From positions 1-64,000 of the forward strand of contig JACRFZ010000002.1 of the NCBI GenBank assembly GCA_016212515.1: 64,000 nt of DNA, in the 5' to 3' direction. Position 1 is the first letter of the stretch; each line of letters opens with the position of its first letter. Source of the DNA: Candidatus Melainabacteria bacterium (lineage in GTDB: Bacteria; Cyanobacteriota; Vampirovibrionia; Obscuribacterales; Obscuribacteraceae). The notes beneath the pieces are model-generated. The model had not been told where the DNA came from. It made no database searches and was given only the letters and a program-made list of their open reading frames with translations. A program made the position numbers and the translations under genes. Shown in pieces: positions 1 to 9,234 of this stretch.

Positions 1-1
1 C

Positions 2-196
2 GGCGTCAACCAGGACACCCCGCGTTATATGGAACTGCTGGAAGAGGCTGCCCATGGCGACGTCATCGACGCAGTCTATGAGTTGGGGCTGGAAGAAATG
101 GAGCAGGGTAAACGCCAGTCAGCCAGAGATTGTTTTTTGCGGGCGCAAGAGCTAGGACATTTCGACGCCGCCGACCGCTTAACTGAGCTTGGTTAA
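2..196 (+). CDS. Sel1-like repeat protein, C-terminal fragment
   Basis: The reading frame is open from the left edge and ends at TAA, giving 64 residues of a protein whose start lies outside the window. The visible part contains the helical-pair spacing of Sel1/TPR repeats: a segment around AAHGDVIDAVYELG is followed by a second ending in ARDCFLRAQELGHFDAADRL, with Ala and Gly at the usual turn positions. Such repeats usually mediate protein-protein contacts. Nothing can be said about the N-terminal domains. Frame and codon pattern are convincing; the repeat assignment rests on these two units only. Confidence 0.6.
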   Translation, partial: GVNQDTPRYMELLEEAAHGDVIDAVYELGLEEMEQGKRQSARDCFLRAQELGHFDAADRLTELG

Positions 197-384
197 GGCC
201 AGTCGAACAAGGCAGAACAGTAAGAATAGTAAGTACAGACTAGAGGGGAGCCGGACTGAAGCGTGTCCAGCAGGCAGGTAGGCAGGCAGACAGGCATAGG
301 TTCAAGGATAGAAGTTCGTGCCACGAGAATGCCATTTCTCTTAAGTACATTGATAGTGCCCCCTAGCAGGAGCTTTTCTATTCT

Positions 385-909
385 ATGGACAATCACAAGC
401 CATCCGACCAACTTACTAAAACCGACAGACCCGACGTTTGCGCCAACCTCAATCCCGACTTGAGCTGGGCCAACACCAAACTTCAAAGCCCAATGGAGCG
501 CGACTTGAAGAATGCCTCAGAGGCCCAATTCTCAGGCGGCGGCAATTCGTCCGGGTATGAAGTCTTCATGGTGTCGAACTTGAGACCGGCAGAGCAAGCT
601 GCTTCCGACCGAAGCCGTTATGCCGTCAGTTCCGACAACCGGAACTCAGCACCGGAGGTAATCAAAACCCATGACGAAAAGGGCCGCTCCCTTGCCAACA
701 AAGAAAGCTTCGGAGAAGTAGTGAAAGACCCGCAACTGGCCAAAAGATTGCACGAGATGGCTTGCACCGCAACCATGCTCAATGACTTGAGAGAAGCGCA
801 GGGCGAACCCAGCAAAGGTATGGGCGGCGGCGGTGGTGGCGGCGGCAGGCAGCACCAGGACCGCGCCATCAGTCCTCCCGGTCAGGTCGGCAAAAAAGCC
901 CACCACTGA
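385..909 (+). CDS. Hypothetical protein with Gly-rich C-terminus
   Basis: This 174-residue soluble protein is not recognised. It begins at ATG with AGGAG 12 bases upstream, slightly far but usable. The N-terminal half is polar and acidic with no signal peptide or membrane segment; near residue 150 there is an uninterrupted run of about eight glycines, followed by a short basic tail. The poly-Gly run and polar composition recall the protein at 23736-25181 (minus strand), which has a much longer Gly tract, but I cannot align the two elsewhere. The stop lies 5 bases from the convergent MFS gene, so no terminator fits between them. It could be a secreted or surface protein without a classical signal; that is a guess. 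Confidence 0.55.
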   Translation: MDNHKPSDQLTKTDRPDVCANLNPDLSWANTKLQSPMERDLKNASEAQFSGGGNSSGYEVFMVSNLRPAEQAASDRSRYAVSSDNRNSAPEVIKTHDEKGRSLANKESFGEVVKDPQLAKRLHEMACTATMLNDLREAQGEPSKGMGGGGGGGGRQHQDRAISPPGQVGKKAHH

Positions 910-914
910 TTCGC

Positions 915-2378
915 CTAAGGGCGGCTATCAGTGACTAGAACTGCGCTCTCGGATAAGACAGAGAGGTCTTCCACCTGCAGATCTTTCACAAAGAAGGCAG
1001 CACCCATCCCCACAATGTAAACCAGTTCCACACAGGCGGCGGCCATGCCGTAGGAGCCGTGGAAGAAGGCAATTATGGGACCGGTGCAAAGGGCCATCAC
1101 GGCTGCGAAAATGCGTCCGGCTCCCCAGGCGATACCGGAAGCGGTACCAAGCACGTGGGTGGCAAAACAGTCACAGATGTAAGCCGTGAGCAGCGTGAAG
1201 GGTATGCCGATGATGAACCCGATCAGGAAGGTCCAGTAATTGATCACACTACTGTAGTGATTGACTGTGAGAAAGAGCCCCAGGGTAGAGAGCAGGCAGC
1301 CCAGGAAACTGAGCACGAATGACTTTCGGTAGCCCAGGCGCCTGACCATGTCCGGCACGATGAAGCACCCCAGGATGCCGCCTATGGAAAGGTAGAGCAT
1401 GGCGGCACTTCGCTCTTCCACGGCGACAGCACCGGTGAGCTGGTTGATCCAGGCTGGAATCCAGGATATGCCGGCCCAGTAGCCCACTATGGCAGAGGCG
1501 GCCATGGCAGTAGCGACCAGGGTGTTGACTCTATTTTCGCCGCTGAAAGCCAACTTAATGGGGTTGACTCCGGCCTGGGGCAAGGTGCCTGTGCGCCGCT
1601 TTTCCAGCATGCGTTCGACGGTTTGAGGTTCTTTCAGGCGGCTGCGAATATAGAAGGTGACCAGAGCCGGCAGGATGCCTACCAGGAAAAGGTAGCGCCA
1701 ACCGAATTCACCGGAACCCAAGTTAAAAAGCCCCGTGAGCATGCAGCCAAGGCCGAAAGAGGTCTGCATGACGCTCATGGCCCAGAGCCTTGAATGACGG
1801 CTCTTGCTCCAGGACTCACCGAGAAGCACACAACCTATACTGATTTCACCACCGATACCAAGCCCTACAAAAAAGCGGCAGAGCGCAAGTTCCCACCAGC
1901 TATGCACGAAGGCGCAAAGACCGGTGGCGGCGGCGTAAAGCAAGATGGTCCACATCATGGTCTTGACCCGGCCGAAGCGGTCGGCCACCATGCCGAAGAG
2001 CACACTACCTAGAGCCCAGCCCACCATGAAGGTAGCTAAGATGAGGGCACCATGGTAGCCAATGGTGGTGGCATCCTTAGTTTTCAGAAGTTCCGAAAGA
2101 GCCGGGAACATGGCAATAAAGTAGATGGTGGCATCCATGGCGTCAAACGACTCGCCAAGGAAGGTAGCCGCCAGGGCGTGCCATTTCTGCAGCCGCATCG
2201 AGGCCGCGTTAGCTCCGGCAAGAGCCGAAGGCTTTTGCAAAGTTTGCACCATAGCTTGAATTGCCTCAAGGGAGCGAGACTGCCCCACTTTAGGGGGCAG
2301 GTACCAGCCGGTCAATGTGGAAGCTACGAAGCAGAAACAGGAAGCCGGCCGTGCTACCGTATAGTTGCAGACAGCCAA
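915..2378 (-). CDS. Major facilitator superfamily transporter
   Basis: This is a 12-helix-type secondary transporter of 487 residues. The loop between helices 2 and 3 carries the MFS signature as ADRFGRVK, and an acidic residue pattern in helix 1 (FLGESFDAMDATIY) resembles proton-coupled metabolite or sialic-acid/aromatic-acid carriers (AAHS/MHS/NanT-like). The substrate cannot be read from the sequence. Start choice is ambiguous. TTG at 2378 has a strong ribosome site (AAGGAG, 5 bases away) but adds about 42 residues with an extra hydrophobic stretch. ATG at 2252 has only GAGG 11 bases away but gives a canonical N-terminus. I keep the longer form because of its ribosome site. It is transcribed away from the efflux operon that begins at 2567. 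Confidence 0.85.
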   Translation of the reverse strand: MAVCNYTVARPASCFCFVASTLTGWYLPPKVGQSRSLEAIQAMVQTLQKPSALAGANAASMRLQKWHALAATFLGESFDAMDATIYFIAMFPALSELLKTKDATTIGYHGALILATFMVGWALGSVLFGMVADRFGRVKTMMWTILLYAAATGLCAFVHSWWELALCRFFVGLGIGGEISIGCVLLGESWSKSRHSRLWAMSVMQTSFGLGCMLTGLFNLGSGEFGWRYLFLVGILPALVTFYIRSRLKEPQTVERMLEKRRTGTLPQAGVNPIKLAFSGENRVNTLVATAMAASAIVGYWAGISWIPAWINQLTGAVAVEERSAAMLYLSIGGILGCFIVPDMVRRLGYRKSFVLSFLGCLLSTLGLFLTVNHYSSVINYWTFLIGFIIGIPFTLLTAYICDCFATHVLGTASGIAWGAGRIFAAVMALCTGPIIAFFHGSYGMAAACVELVYIVGMGAAFFVKDLQVEDLSVLSESAVLVTDSRP

Positions 2379-2469
2379 GATTACTCCTTAAACTTCAAGG
2401 TTTACCCCGCAATCGTAAGCCCAGTGGTGCTTTTACAAGACTTACCAAGATGTGAACATTGTAATCTTC

Positions 2470-2475
2470 TATAAT
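2470..2475 (+). promoter_or_regulatory. Possible -10 element upstream of the efflux operon
   Basis: A perfect TATAAT hexamer lies about 95 bases before the first gene of the exporter operon, in the divergent gap between the MFS gene and the channel gene. I see no convincing -35 hexamer at 16-18 bases, so this is only a candidate. Confidence 0.3.
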
Positions 2476-2566
2476 TGAACCCTTGGCAGCGAAACTACGT
2501 CTAATACTATGCAGAGAGGCTTAACTTCCACTCCCACACCGAGCCTCTAAATTGCCGCAAAAATTG

Positions 2567-4300
2567 ATGCAACGGTTACCCCTGAATTCAGCCCTCGCCC
2601 TCCTGCTCCTAACCCAGGCAGTGGCTCCTTTGCATGTTCAGGCGCAGGCGGAAACTCAGACACAGTCGGGAACTCAAGCTTCAACGCCGGTCCAGGCGCC
2701 GCTCAGACCACCCATAGTCGAAAGTAGCGCCCAATCTCGGCAAGCACCGCCGAGACCGTCACCAAATTCTACCCTTGAAGATCTCTATCCCGGCTCCTCA
2801 TCCAGTCTTCCCTACGACGCCAGTAAGCAAGATCCGGCGCTCACCAATAAACAGAAAGAAGAAGCTACACAGGTGCAAATCGCACCGGTGCCAATCTCTG
2901 AGTTGCTGCCCATAGGCGGCGGTAAATTACCCCCCATTCAGTTGGAAGCCTCTTTCAATGAGCCGGTTTCCCTCAAGCGGGTGCTGGAGATTACCCTGGA
3001 AAACAGCCTGCCCATTCGCATTTCGCAAGCCGGTTTCGAATCGCAGCGCTATTTGTATTACGGCGCCCTCGGTCGCTTCGTGCCCGACTTGATTCTCACT
3101 TATCGGGGTCAAAGGGTAGATACGCCAACGGCGGCGCCCAACACCATCTTCACCACTTCCACCACGGTGCGCTATCCGGTTTTCCAGGGCGGGCGCATCA
3201 TGTACGGCGCCCAGGCCGCCCTGTACCGCAGCCGGGCCGCTAAAAATGCCTATTCGGCTTCAGTCAACGACGCCCTCTTAGACGCCTACAAGAGTTACTA
3301 CAACTTGCTTCTCAACCAGACCTTGCTGCAAATCAGGGTCAAGTCGGTGGAGCTTTCCCGCACCCAGCTCAAACTCAACGAGCAGCTAAAAAATGCCGGT
3401 GTTGGCACCAATTTTGCCATTTACCAGTCAAGAACCCAACTGGCCCTCGATAAGCAAGCCCTCTTACAGCAGCAGGTGCTGGTGCGCCAGGCGGCGCTAA
3501 CCCTGGCCCGAGTCTTGAATACGAGCATGCTAATTAATTTCATCCCCCAGGAAACCGTAGTGAGAGAGCTAAAGCTTATCGACCCGGAGGTAAATGTAGA
3601 TAACCTGGTGGCCACCACTCTCAAACTGCGCCCCGAACTGAAACAGTATGAAAACCTGAGAATGGCTGCCAGCCGCAATATTCAAGTAGCCCAGGCGCCT
3701 CTTTACCCCAGCTTTCAGTTTTTCACATCCCTGACCGAGTCTAAGAACAGCCGCAATTCAGGCGGTTCCGGCAGCCTGGCCGGCTCCACCGTGGTCATTC
3801 CCACAGGCTCATCGGGGGCGGGCATAGGCATCAGCGGAGCCGGGGCTCGCTCGGTCTCGGCCGGTTTCGACCTGAGCTGGTCGATACCCAGCATGGGCAT
3901 ACCGGACACTTTCAACACCCTCTCAGCCAGGGCCCTGGCCAGGCAGGCGCTCTTGCAGGCCAATCAGCAGTACATCACCGTTATGCAGGAAGTGCGCTCC
4001 TCCTACCTGAATATGCTCACAGCCAGAGAGCAGGTGAAAGTGGCGGCGGAAGCCGTTGTATCCGGCGCCGAGCAACTGCGCCTGGCAAATTTAAGGGTCA
4101 CTTACGGTCAGGGCATCAACCTTGAGCTGATCCAGGCCCAGCAAGCCTATGTAACCGCCCTCACCAACCACGTGCAGGCCGTCATCAACTACAACATCGC
4201 CCAGGCTCAACTCTTACGCGATACCGGTCAGATATCGCTCACTAGCCTCACCCGCGAGGTGAACCAACCCATCAGCCTGAAAGGCAACCCCAAACCCTGA
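2567..4300 (+). CDS. TolC-like outer membrane efflux channel
   Basis: This is an outer membrane efflux protein of about 577 residues, the exit duct of a tripartite exporter. It starts with a clear Sec signal (MQRLPLNSALALLLL, Ala-rich cleavage region ending QAQA); a TTG five codons upstream at 2552 is the alternative start, and neither has a good ribosome site. After a Pro/Gln-rich linker of about 120 residues come the two structurally repeated OEP halves, each with long amphipathic helices and beta-strand signatures (LTYRGQRVDTPTAAPNT and AGFDLSWSIPSMG). A Gly/Ser-rich insertion of about 40 residues sits between them. The adaptor gene follows after 24 bases, so channel and pump are very likely co-expressed. 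The substrate is unknown. Confidence 0.9.
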   Translation: MQRLPLNSALALLLLTQAVAPLHVQAQAETQTQSGTQASTPVQAPLRPPIVESSAQSRQAPPRPSPNSTLEDLYPGSSSSLPYDASKQDPALTNKQKEEATQVQIAPVPISELLPIGGGKLPPIQLEASFNEPVSLKRVLEITLENSLPIRISQAGFESQRYLYYGALGRFVPDLILTYRGQRVDTPTAAPNTIFTTSTTVRYPVFQGGRIMYGAQAALYRSRAAKNAYSASVNDALLDAYKSYYNLLLNQTLLQIRVKSVELSRTQLKLNEQLKNAGVGTNFAIYQSRTQLALDKQALLQQQVLVRQAALTLARVLNTSMLINFIPQETVVRELKLIDPEVNVDNLVATTLKLRPELKQYENLRMAASRNIQVAQAPLYPSFQFFTSLTESKNSRNSGGSGSLAGSTVVIPTGSSGAGIGISGAGARSVSAGFDLSWSIPSMGIPDTFNTLSARALARQALLQANQQYITVMQEVRSSYLNMLTAREQVKVAAEAVVSGAEQLRLANLRVTYGQGINLELIQAQQAYVTALTNHVQAVINYNIAQAQLLRDTGQISLTSLTREVNQPISLKGNPKP

Positions 4301-4324
4301 AGACGAATTTACAACTTTGTTAGT

Positions 4325-5857
4325 ATGCTTATTGATATGACAATCGCCCCACAGATTCAAAAAAAAGAACCTCGACCGGTAAAGAGCAAAGTTAGAGCCG
4401 GACTCATTTTATTGGCTCTACTGGGGCTTGGCGCCGGCGGCTATTACTACACCACAAGCAGCCAGAAAGCGGCTGAAACGGTGGAAGCGCAGAAAAACCT
4501 CTTTGAAGTGAAAACCGGTCGAGCCAAAATCACAGTGCTGGCCACAGGCGTCATCAAACCCGACCGGGAAGTGAAACTCAGCCCCAAGCAAACCGGTCTT
4601 CTCAAAGCCTTGCTGGTCAAGCAAGGGGACCGGGTGAAAGAAGGTCAACTGATAGCAGTTATGGACGACAGCAATTTACTTGGAGAGGTGGCGGCAGCTC
4701 GCGGAGCTTATCTGGCCAGCCTCGACAACGTCAATAAACTGAAGTCGGGAAACCGGCCCCAGGAAGTAGCCCAGGCTCGCTACCAGGAGTTGAAGGCCAA
4801 GAACGCCGCCCGCCAGGCCCGGGAAAATATTCAGCGCCTGGAAGCCCAGGTGGAATCTCTCAAGATTCAATTGATTCGCAATGAAACCTATGCCAAACGC
4901 CAGACGATGCTAGCCAAAGAAGGGGCTGTTTCAGATCAAGCCGGCATCGATGCCGACATGCAAGCCGATGTCACTCGCTCTCAGTTGAGAGCGGCGGTGC
5001 AAGAGAAGGAACAGGCAGAAGCCGCTCTCGCCCAGAGCCTGGCCGAGCTGTCCTCCATCACAGAGCAGCACAACTTGATGCGCTCCGGCTTCCGCAAAGA
5101 AGACATAGCCGCCGCCGAACACAATTCCATGCAGACCAGAGGGCAACTGATGCGCATGGAAAGCCTCTTGAACGACACCCGCATCAAGGCCCCCTTTGCC
5201 GGGGTAATAACTCAAAAATATGCCGATGCCGGAGCCATCGTCACGCCAACCACTTCAGCCGCCACCACTTCCGCTACCTCTAGTTCCATTGTGGCCCTGG
5301 CCGGCAAGCTAGAGATGGTGGCACAAGTGTCCGAATCCAATCTGCCCAAGATTCAAATCGGACAACCGGTAGAGATAACAGCCACAGCATTTCCAGACCG
5401 CATCTTCCACGGCCGGGTAACGCAAATCGCACCGGCGGCCATAGTCACCTCCAACGTCACCACCTTTGAAGTGCACGCCGAGCCCGTCGACGACAACAAA
5501 GGCGACTTACTGGCGGGCATGAATGTGAGCGCCAAATTTATTGTCGGCGAGCTGGAAAATGCCATGACCGTGCCTACAGTCTGCGTCATCTCCCGCAAAG
5601 GACAGTCCGGGGTCTTCCTGCCGGACAAGAAAGGCGAGCCTGAATTCAAAGCTGTTAAAACCGGTCCCGCTGTAGGCAGAGACATTGTAATTTTGGAAGG
5701 ACTTAAGCCCGGCGACAAAATCTTTCAGGGTCTCAGTCGCGAGCAACTGGCTAAAGAAGGTTATGGCGGTCGCATGCCAGGCGCCACCGGCGGACCCGGC
5801 GCCTCGGCCATGCGCATGGGCGGCGGCAACCGCATGGGCAGAGGCATGGGCCCCTAG
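4325..5857 (+). CDS. MacA/HlyD-type periplasmic adaptor
   Basis: This is a membrane fusion protein of about 510 residues that bridges the inner-membrane ABC pump and the outer-membrane channel. It has a cytoplasmic N-terminus, one membrane segment at about residues 26-44 (AGLILLALLGLGAGGYYY), a biotinyl-lipoyl-like half-motif (VLATGVIKPDREVKLSPKQ), a long coiled-coil hairpin (about 130-270), and the second lipoyl half with a beta-barrel (RIKAPFAGVITQKYADAGA). The tail is Gly/Met/Arg-rich. An ATG four codons in (4337) is a possible alternative start. The gene lies between the channel gene and the permease gene, as in macAB-tolC loci, but the exported substrate cannot be inferred. Confidence 0.9.
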   Translation: MLIDMTIAPQIQKKEPRPVKSKVRAGLILLALLGLGAGGYYYTTSSQKAAETVEAQKNLFEVKTGRAKITVLATGVIKPDREVKLSPKQTGLLKALLVKQGDRVKEGQLIAVMDDSNLLGEVAAARGAYLASLDNVNKLKSGNRPQEVAQARYQELKAKNAARQARENIQRLEAQVESLKIQLIRNETYAKRQTMLAKEGAVSDQAGIDADMQADVTRSQLRAAVQEKEQAEAALAQSLAELSSITEQHNLMRSGFRKEDIAAAEHNSMQTRGQLMRMESLLNDTRIKAPFAGVITQKYADAGAIVTPTTSAATTSATSSSIVALAGKLEMVAQVSESNLPKIQIGQPVEITATAFPDRIFHGRVTQIAPAAIVTSNVTTFEVHAEPVDDNKGDLLAGMNVSAKFIVGELENAMTVPTVCVISRKGQSGVFLPDKKGEPEFKAVKTGPAVGRDIVILEGLKPGDKIFQGLSREQLAKEGYGGRMPGATGGPGASAMRMGGGNRMGRGMGP

Positions 5858-5860
5858 TTT

Positions 5861-7087
5861 ATGAATCTGCGTGAACTACTGGGCATAGCCTGGCAGGGCA
5901 TCCTGAGCAATAAATTGCGCTCCGGGTTGACCGTGCTTGGTATCGTCATCGGTATCGCCTCCGTAATCACCCTTCTGGGCATCGGGCAGGGGGCCAAACT
6001 GGAAGCTGAAAAGCAAGTGCAATCACTGGGCGTCAACCTCATTTATGTGCGTCCCGGTGCCGCCAACCTGTCGAGCATATCCCAGGGTCAGGGCTCCGCC
6101 GCCACCCTCACCTATGACGATGCCCAGGCCATACGCGAGAACTGCCCGGCGGTGGAAGACGTGGCCGCCCAATATAATTCCGCCTTCCAGGTGCAACGCG
6201 GCGAGCAAAACACATCCACTTCGGTGGTGGCAACTGAACCCTCCTACACTGATATTCGCAATTTCTTCCCGGCCAAAGGCCGCTTCTTCAGCTTGAACGA
6301 CTTAAAAGAAGCAGCCAGAGTTTGCGTGCTTGGCGAAACCACGGCCAACAATCTTTTCTTTGACGAAAACCCTCTGCGCAAGCAAGTCTTAATCCGCGGC
6401 GAACTCTTCGATGTAATTGGCGTCATGGAACACAAAGGCGTCACCCAGATGATGGACATGGACGACCAGATATTCATACCGCTCTCCACAGGCTATGCCA
6501 CCCTGGTGGGCTTGAACGCCGTCACCGGCAAGCAGGTAAAGAGCATTCTGGTGCGAGCCAAGGAAGGCGAAGACATGCAAGCTCAGTTTCAGATTACAAA
6601 TTTATTGAGGCTGCGTCACAACATTCAATCACCGGATGCCGACGACTTCACCCTGCGCACCCAGGCCGACATCATGCAAACGGCTCAATCAATCACCGGT
6701 GTCTTCAGCCTTCTGCTAGGTGCCACCGCCGGTATCTCACTACTTGTTGGAGGCATCGGCATCATGAATATTATGCTGGTGTCGGTGACGGAACGCACAA
6801 AAGAAATAGGCATCCGCAAGGCTATCGGCGCCAAGTACTCGCAAATCTTGAGCCAGTTTGTCATCGAGGCCGTGGTCATGTCGGTTACCGGCGGCATCCT
6901 GGGCATAGGCGTGGGACTGGCCGGGGCCTCCGCCTTAAGTCAGTTTGCCCAGTGGACAACGGTAGTGACACCATCATCGGTGCTACTTTCCTTTTTTGTA
7001 TCTCTAGCCATCGGTCTATTTTTCGGTATTTATCCAGCCCGAAAAGCAGCAAAACTGGACCCCATCGTCGCCCTGCGCTCTGAGTAA
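5861..7087 (+). CDS. MacB/FtsX-type ABC transporter permease
   Basis: This 408-residue inner-membrane protein has the MacB fold: membrane helix 1 near residues 20-42 (LTVLGIVIGIASVITLLGIG), a periplasmic domain of about 230 residues, then three helices at the C-terminus with the FtsX-family signature (MNIMLVSVTERTKEIGIRKA). In E. coli MacB the ATPase is fused to the N-terminus; here it is a separate gene immediately downstream. MacB-type pumps are mechanotransmitters that push periplasmic substrates (toxins, lipoproteins, macrolides) through TolC rather than carrying them across the inner membrane. The start lies 3 bases after the adaptor stop. Confidence 0.9.
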   Translation: MNLRELLGIAWQGILSNKLRSGLTVLGIVIGIASVITLLGIGQGAKLEAEKQVQSLGVNLIYVRPGAANLSSISQGQGSAATLTYDDAQAIRENCPAVEDVAAQYNSAFQVQRGEQNTSTSVVATEPSYTDIRNFFPAKGRFFSLNDLKEAARVCVLGETTANNLFFDENPLRKQVLIRGELFDVIGVMEHKGVTQMMDMDDQIFIPLSTGYATLVGLNAVTGKQVKSILVRAKEGEDMQAQFQITNLLRLRHNIQSPDADDFTLRTQADIMQTAQSITGVFSLLLGATAGISLLVGGIGIMNIMLVSVTERTKEIGIRKAIGAKYSQILSQFVIEAVVMSVTGGILGIGVGLAGASALSQFAQWTTVVTPSSVLLSFFVSLAIGLFFGIYPARKAAKLDPIVALRSE

Positions 7088-7090
7088 GTA

Positions 7091-7801
7091 ATGGCAAACG
7101 AAACCATCATCGAGCTGAAAGAGATAACCAGAAGCTACAACCTGGCAGCAGAACCGGTGCACGCCCTGCAAGGGGTCTCTCTAACCATCAAGCAAGGGGA
7201 ATATGTGGCCATCATGGGCACCTCCGGCTCCGGCAAGTCGACCTTAATGAACATCATCGGCTGCCTGGATAAACCAACCACCGGCACCTACATTCTTGAC
7301 GGGCAAGATATCGTTGCCAGAAGCGACGACGAGTTGGCCACCATAAGAAATCGCACTATCGGTTTCGTCTTCCAGCAGTTCAATTTGCTGGCCAGTATGT
7401 CCGCCCTGCAAAACGTCATGCTTCCTCTAGTTTACGCCGGCATTTCAGCCGGCGAACGAAAGGTGAAAGCTGAGCTGGCCTTGAAAGAACTGGGGCTGGA
7501 AGGGAGAATCAGTCACCGCCCTAACGAACTTTCCGGCGGGCAACAACAGCGGGTGGCCATCGCCCGGGCCATCGTCAATAATCCCCGTATTCTACTTGCC
7601 GACGAACCCACAGGGGCGCTGGACAGCACCACTTCAAGAGAAATCATGGGACTCTTCAACCGTCTGGTGGATGAGGGCATGACCGTCATCATCGTCACCC
7701 ATGATCCGGAAACAGCCTCACATGCCCGCCGCGTCATCAAGGTAAGAGACGGCAAAATCCAGGAAGACAGCACCAGGGAAGCAAGACATGAAATCAACTA
7801 G
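7091..7801 (+). CDS. MacB/LolD-type ABC transporter ATPase
   Basis: This 236-residue nucleotide-binding subunit has all core motifs: Walker A GTSGSGKS at residues 43-50, Q-loop FVFQQFNLL, signature LSGGQ at 147-151, Walker B ILLADEPTGALD at about 167-178 and the switch histidine in IVTHD. Its length and sequence match the LolD/MacB group. It starts 3 bases after the permease stop and overlaps the next gene by 14 bases, so it belongs to the same transcript and should power the permease at 5861-7087. Confidence 0.95.
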   Translation: MANETIIELKEITRSYNLAAEPVHALQGVSLTIKQGEYVAIMGTSGSGKSTLMNIIGCLDKPTTGTYILDGQDIVARSDDELATIRNRTIGFVFQQFNLLASMSALQNVMLPLVYAGISAGERKVKAELALKELGLEGRISHRPNELSGGQQQRVAIARAIVNNPRILLADEPTGALDSTTSREIMGLFNRLVDEGMTVIIVTHDPETASHARRVIKVRDGKIQEDSTREARHEIN

Positions 7802-8483
7802 ACTGGCACTGGCATTAATATCACTGGTGCTCTGGTGCGCCAGTGCAGCTCAGGCTCAGCCCCTGCAAGAAAGAGAAGACCCCCTCTCACCAGAAGTAGA
7901 GGCAAAAGAGAAAAAAGCCCTCGATGCCTCCTTCAATGCCGACGAACTGCTAGGCTCTGCATACGTGGAAGCTGGGCAAAAGAGCATCTTTGTCAAATTC
8001 GTCAGCAACTCCAAACGGGCCGTGCTCGTGGATGGCGACTCAGCAACGCTTGCAAACGGCAGAGCCGATGAAAATTCCCTGCACGGATATAAATTGGAGA
8101 GCGAGAATCCACTAATAAGCCGCAACCAGGTAATTAAGCCGCCGGCCAAAGTGAATGTACCCTCCGATCTGCTCTATGTAGGAAGTTCACTAGCCACCAT
8201 CGGCGCCGGTCCGGTAGCTAAAGACTATCTAGATCGCAAACATGCTGCCGCCGGTCTGTACTACGGAGCCGATCAACAAAGGCGTGAGTTCGCCGGTATG
8301 CGCTTCGGCAAACGCCTCATCTTTCCGGGAGAGACCAGCGCCGGCAGGCTCTATTTCAAGCATACGCCAAAGCCGGGCAGCCGCATAAGCTTTAAAATAT
8401 TGAGCCATCCTGATGGTATCACCATTGGTGAAGTAGTTCTGCCGGTTGATACTCCGGCAAAAACAAGCGCCGGTCTCAAATAA
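7788..8483 (+). CDS. Secreted protein of the efflux operon
   Basis: This 231-residue protein has a Sec signal peptide (ALALISLVLWCASAAQAQP) and no other membrane segment. It is not recognised. The mature part has a short acidic helix, then mostly beta-strand patterns with a late segment (TSAGRLYFKHTPKPGSRISF) that recalls proteins with immunoglobulin-like folds. It begins inside the ATPase gene (14-base overlap, GGGAAG ribosome site) and ends one base before the methyltransferase start, which implies translational coupling. A periplasmic accessory to the exporter is a reasonable but unproven role. Confidence 0.7.
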   Translation: MKSTRLALALISLVLWCASAAQAQPLQEREDPLSPEVEAKEKKALDASFNADELLGSAYVEAGQKSIFVKFVSNSKRAVLVDGDSATLANGRADENSLHGYKLESENPLISRNQVIKPPAKVNVPSDLLYVGSSLATIGAGPVAKDYLDRKHAAAGLYYGADQQRREFAGMRFGKRLIFPGETSAGRLYFKHTPKPGSRISFKILSHPDGITIGEVVLPVDTPAKTSAGLK

Positions 8484-9227
8484 ATGATTGATACTCATTA
8501 CGAAAATCCCAGGCTGGCGGCCATCTATGATCTGGATAGCGGCTGGTCGATAGACCGGGATTTTTATCTAGCACTGGCTAACCAGGGTGGTCTGAATATT
8601 CTGGATCTGGGCTGCGGCACAGGTCTTCTGGCAGATGCCTATGCCCGCCACAAGAACGCCGTCACCGGCGTAGATCCGGCGCAAGCAATGCTCGCCGTAG
8701 CCAGACAGAAACCATTTGGCGATCAAATAGAATGGGTACAGAGCCCGGCTCAATCTTATAACAGCCAAAAGCGCTTCGATTTGATCATCATGACCGGTCA
8801 TGCCTTCCAGGTACTAATGGAAGACGCTGATGTAATGGCAACTTTTGCCGTCATGAAGAAGCACCTTAAGCCTGGGGGTCTGATCGTCTTCGAATCACGC
8901 AACCCGTTACTAGACTGGGCGAGCCGCTGGAATTACCAGATGGAGCTGACTCTCCCTTCTACAACAGTGCTCGAGTCAAGACACCTCCTGAGCATGGAGG
9001 ACAATCACATGCGCTTTGAACTGCGCTACCAATTTCAAGACGGCGCCTGTGAAACTTTCACTTCCATAAGCGAGCTGCGCTTCTTCTCAAGAGAAGAAAT
9101 CGAAGCACATCTGAAAGAATCGGGACTCTATGTCGAAACACTTCTGGGCGGCTGGAGAGGCGAGCCCTTTGACGAGAGCACTTCCGAGGAGATGATCTTC
9201 AAGGTGCGCGCGGCGGAAACCTTCTGA
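8484..9227 (+). CDS. Class I SAM-dependent methyltransferase
   Basis: This 247-residue cytoplasmic enzyme has the Rossmann-like methyltransferase fold. Motif I is LDLGCGTG at residues 40-47; the acidic end of strand 2 is in VTGVDPAQAM; the post-I region RFDLIIMTGHAF and the KPGG turn are all present. The start ATG directly abuts the TAA of the preceding secreted protein, so it is the last gene of the exporter operon. The substrate is unknown; methylation of the exported molecule is possible if the operon exports a small metabolite. The antisense relic of a different methyltransferase begins just past its stop. Confidence 0.88.
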   Translation: MIDTHYENPRLAAIYDLDSGWSIDRDFYLALANQGGLNILDLGCGTGLLADAYARHKNAVTGVDPAQAMLAVARQKPFGDQIEWVQSPAQSYNSQKRFDLIIMTGHAFQVLMEDADVMATFAVMKKHLKPGGLIVFESRNPLLDWASRWNYQMELTLPSTTVLESRHLLSMEDNHMRFELRYQFQDGACETFTSISELRFFSREEIEAHLKESGLYVETLLGGWRGEPFDESTSEEMIFKVRAAETF

Positions 9228-9234
9228 CGGGCAG

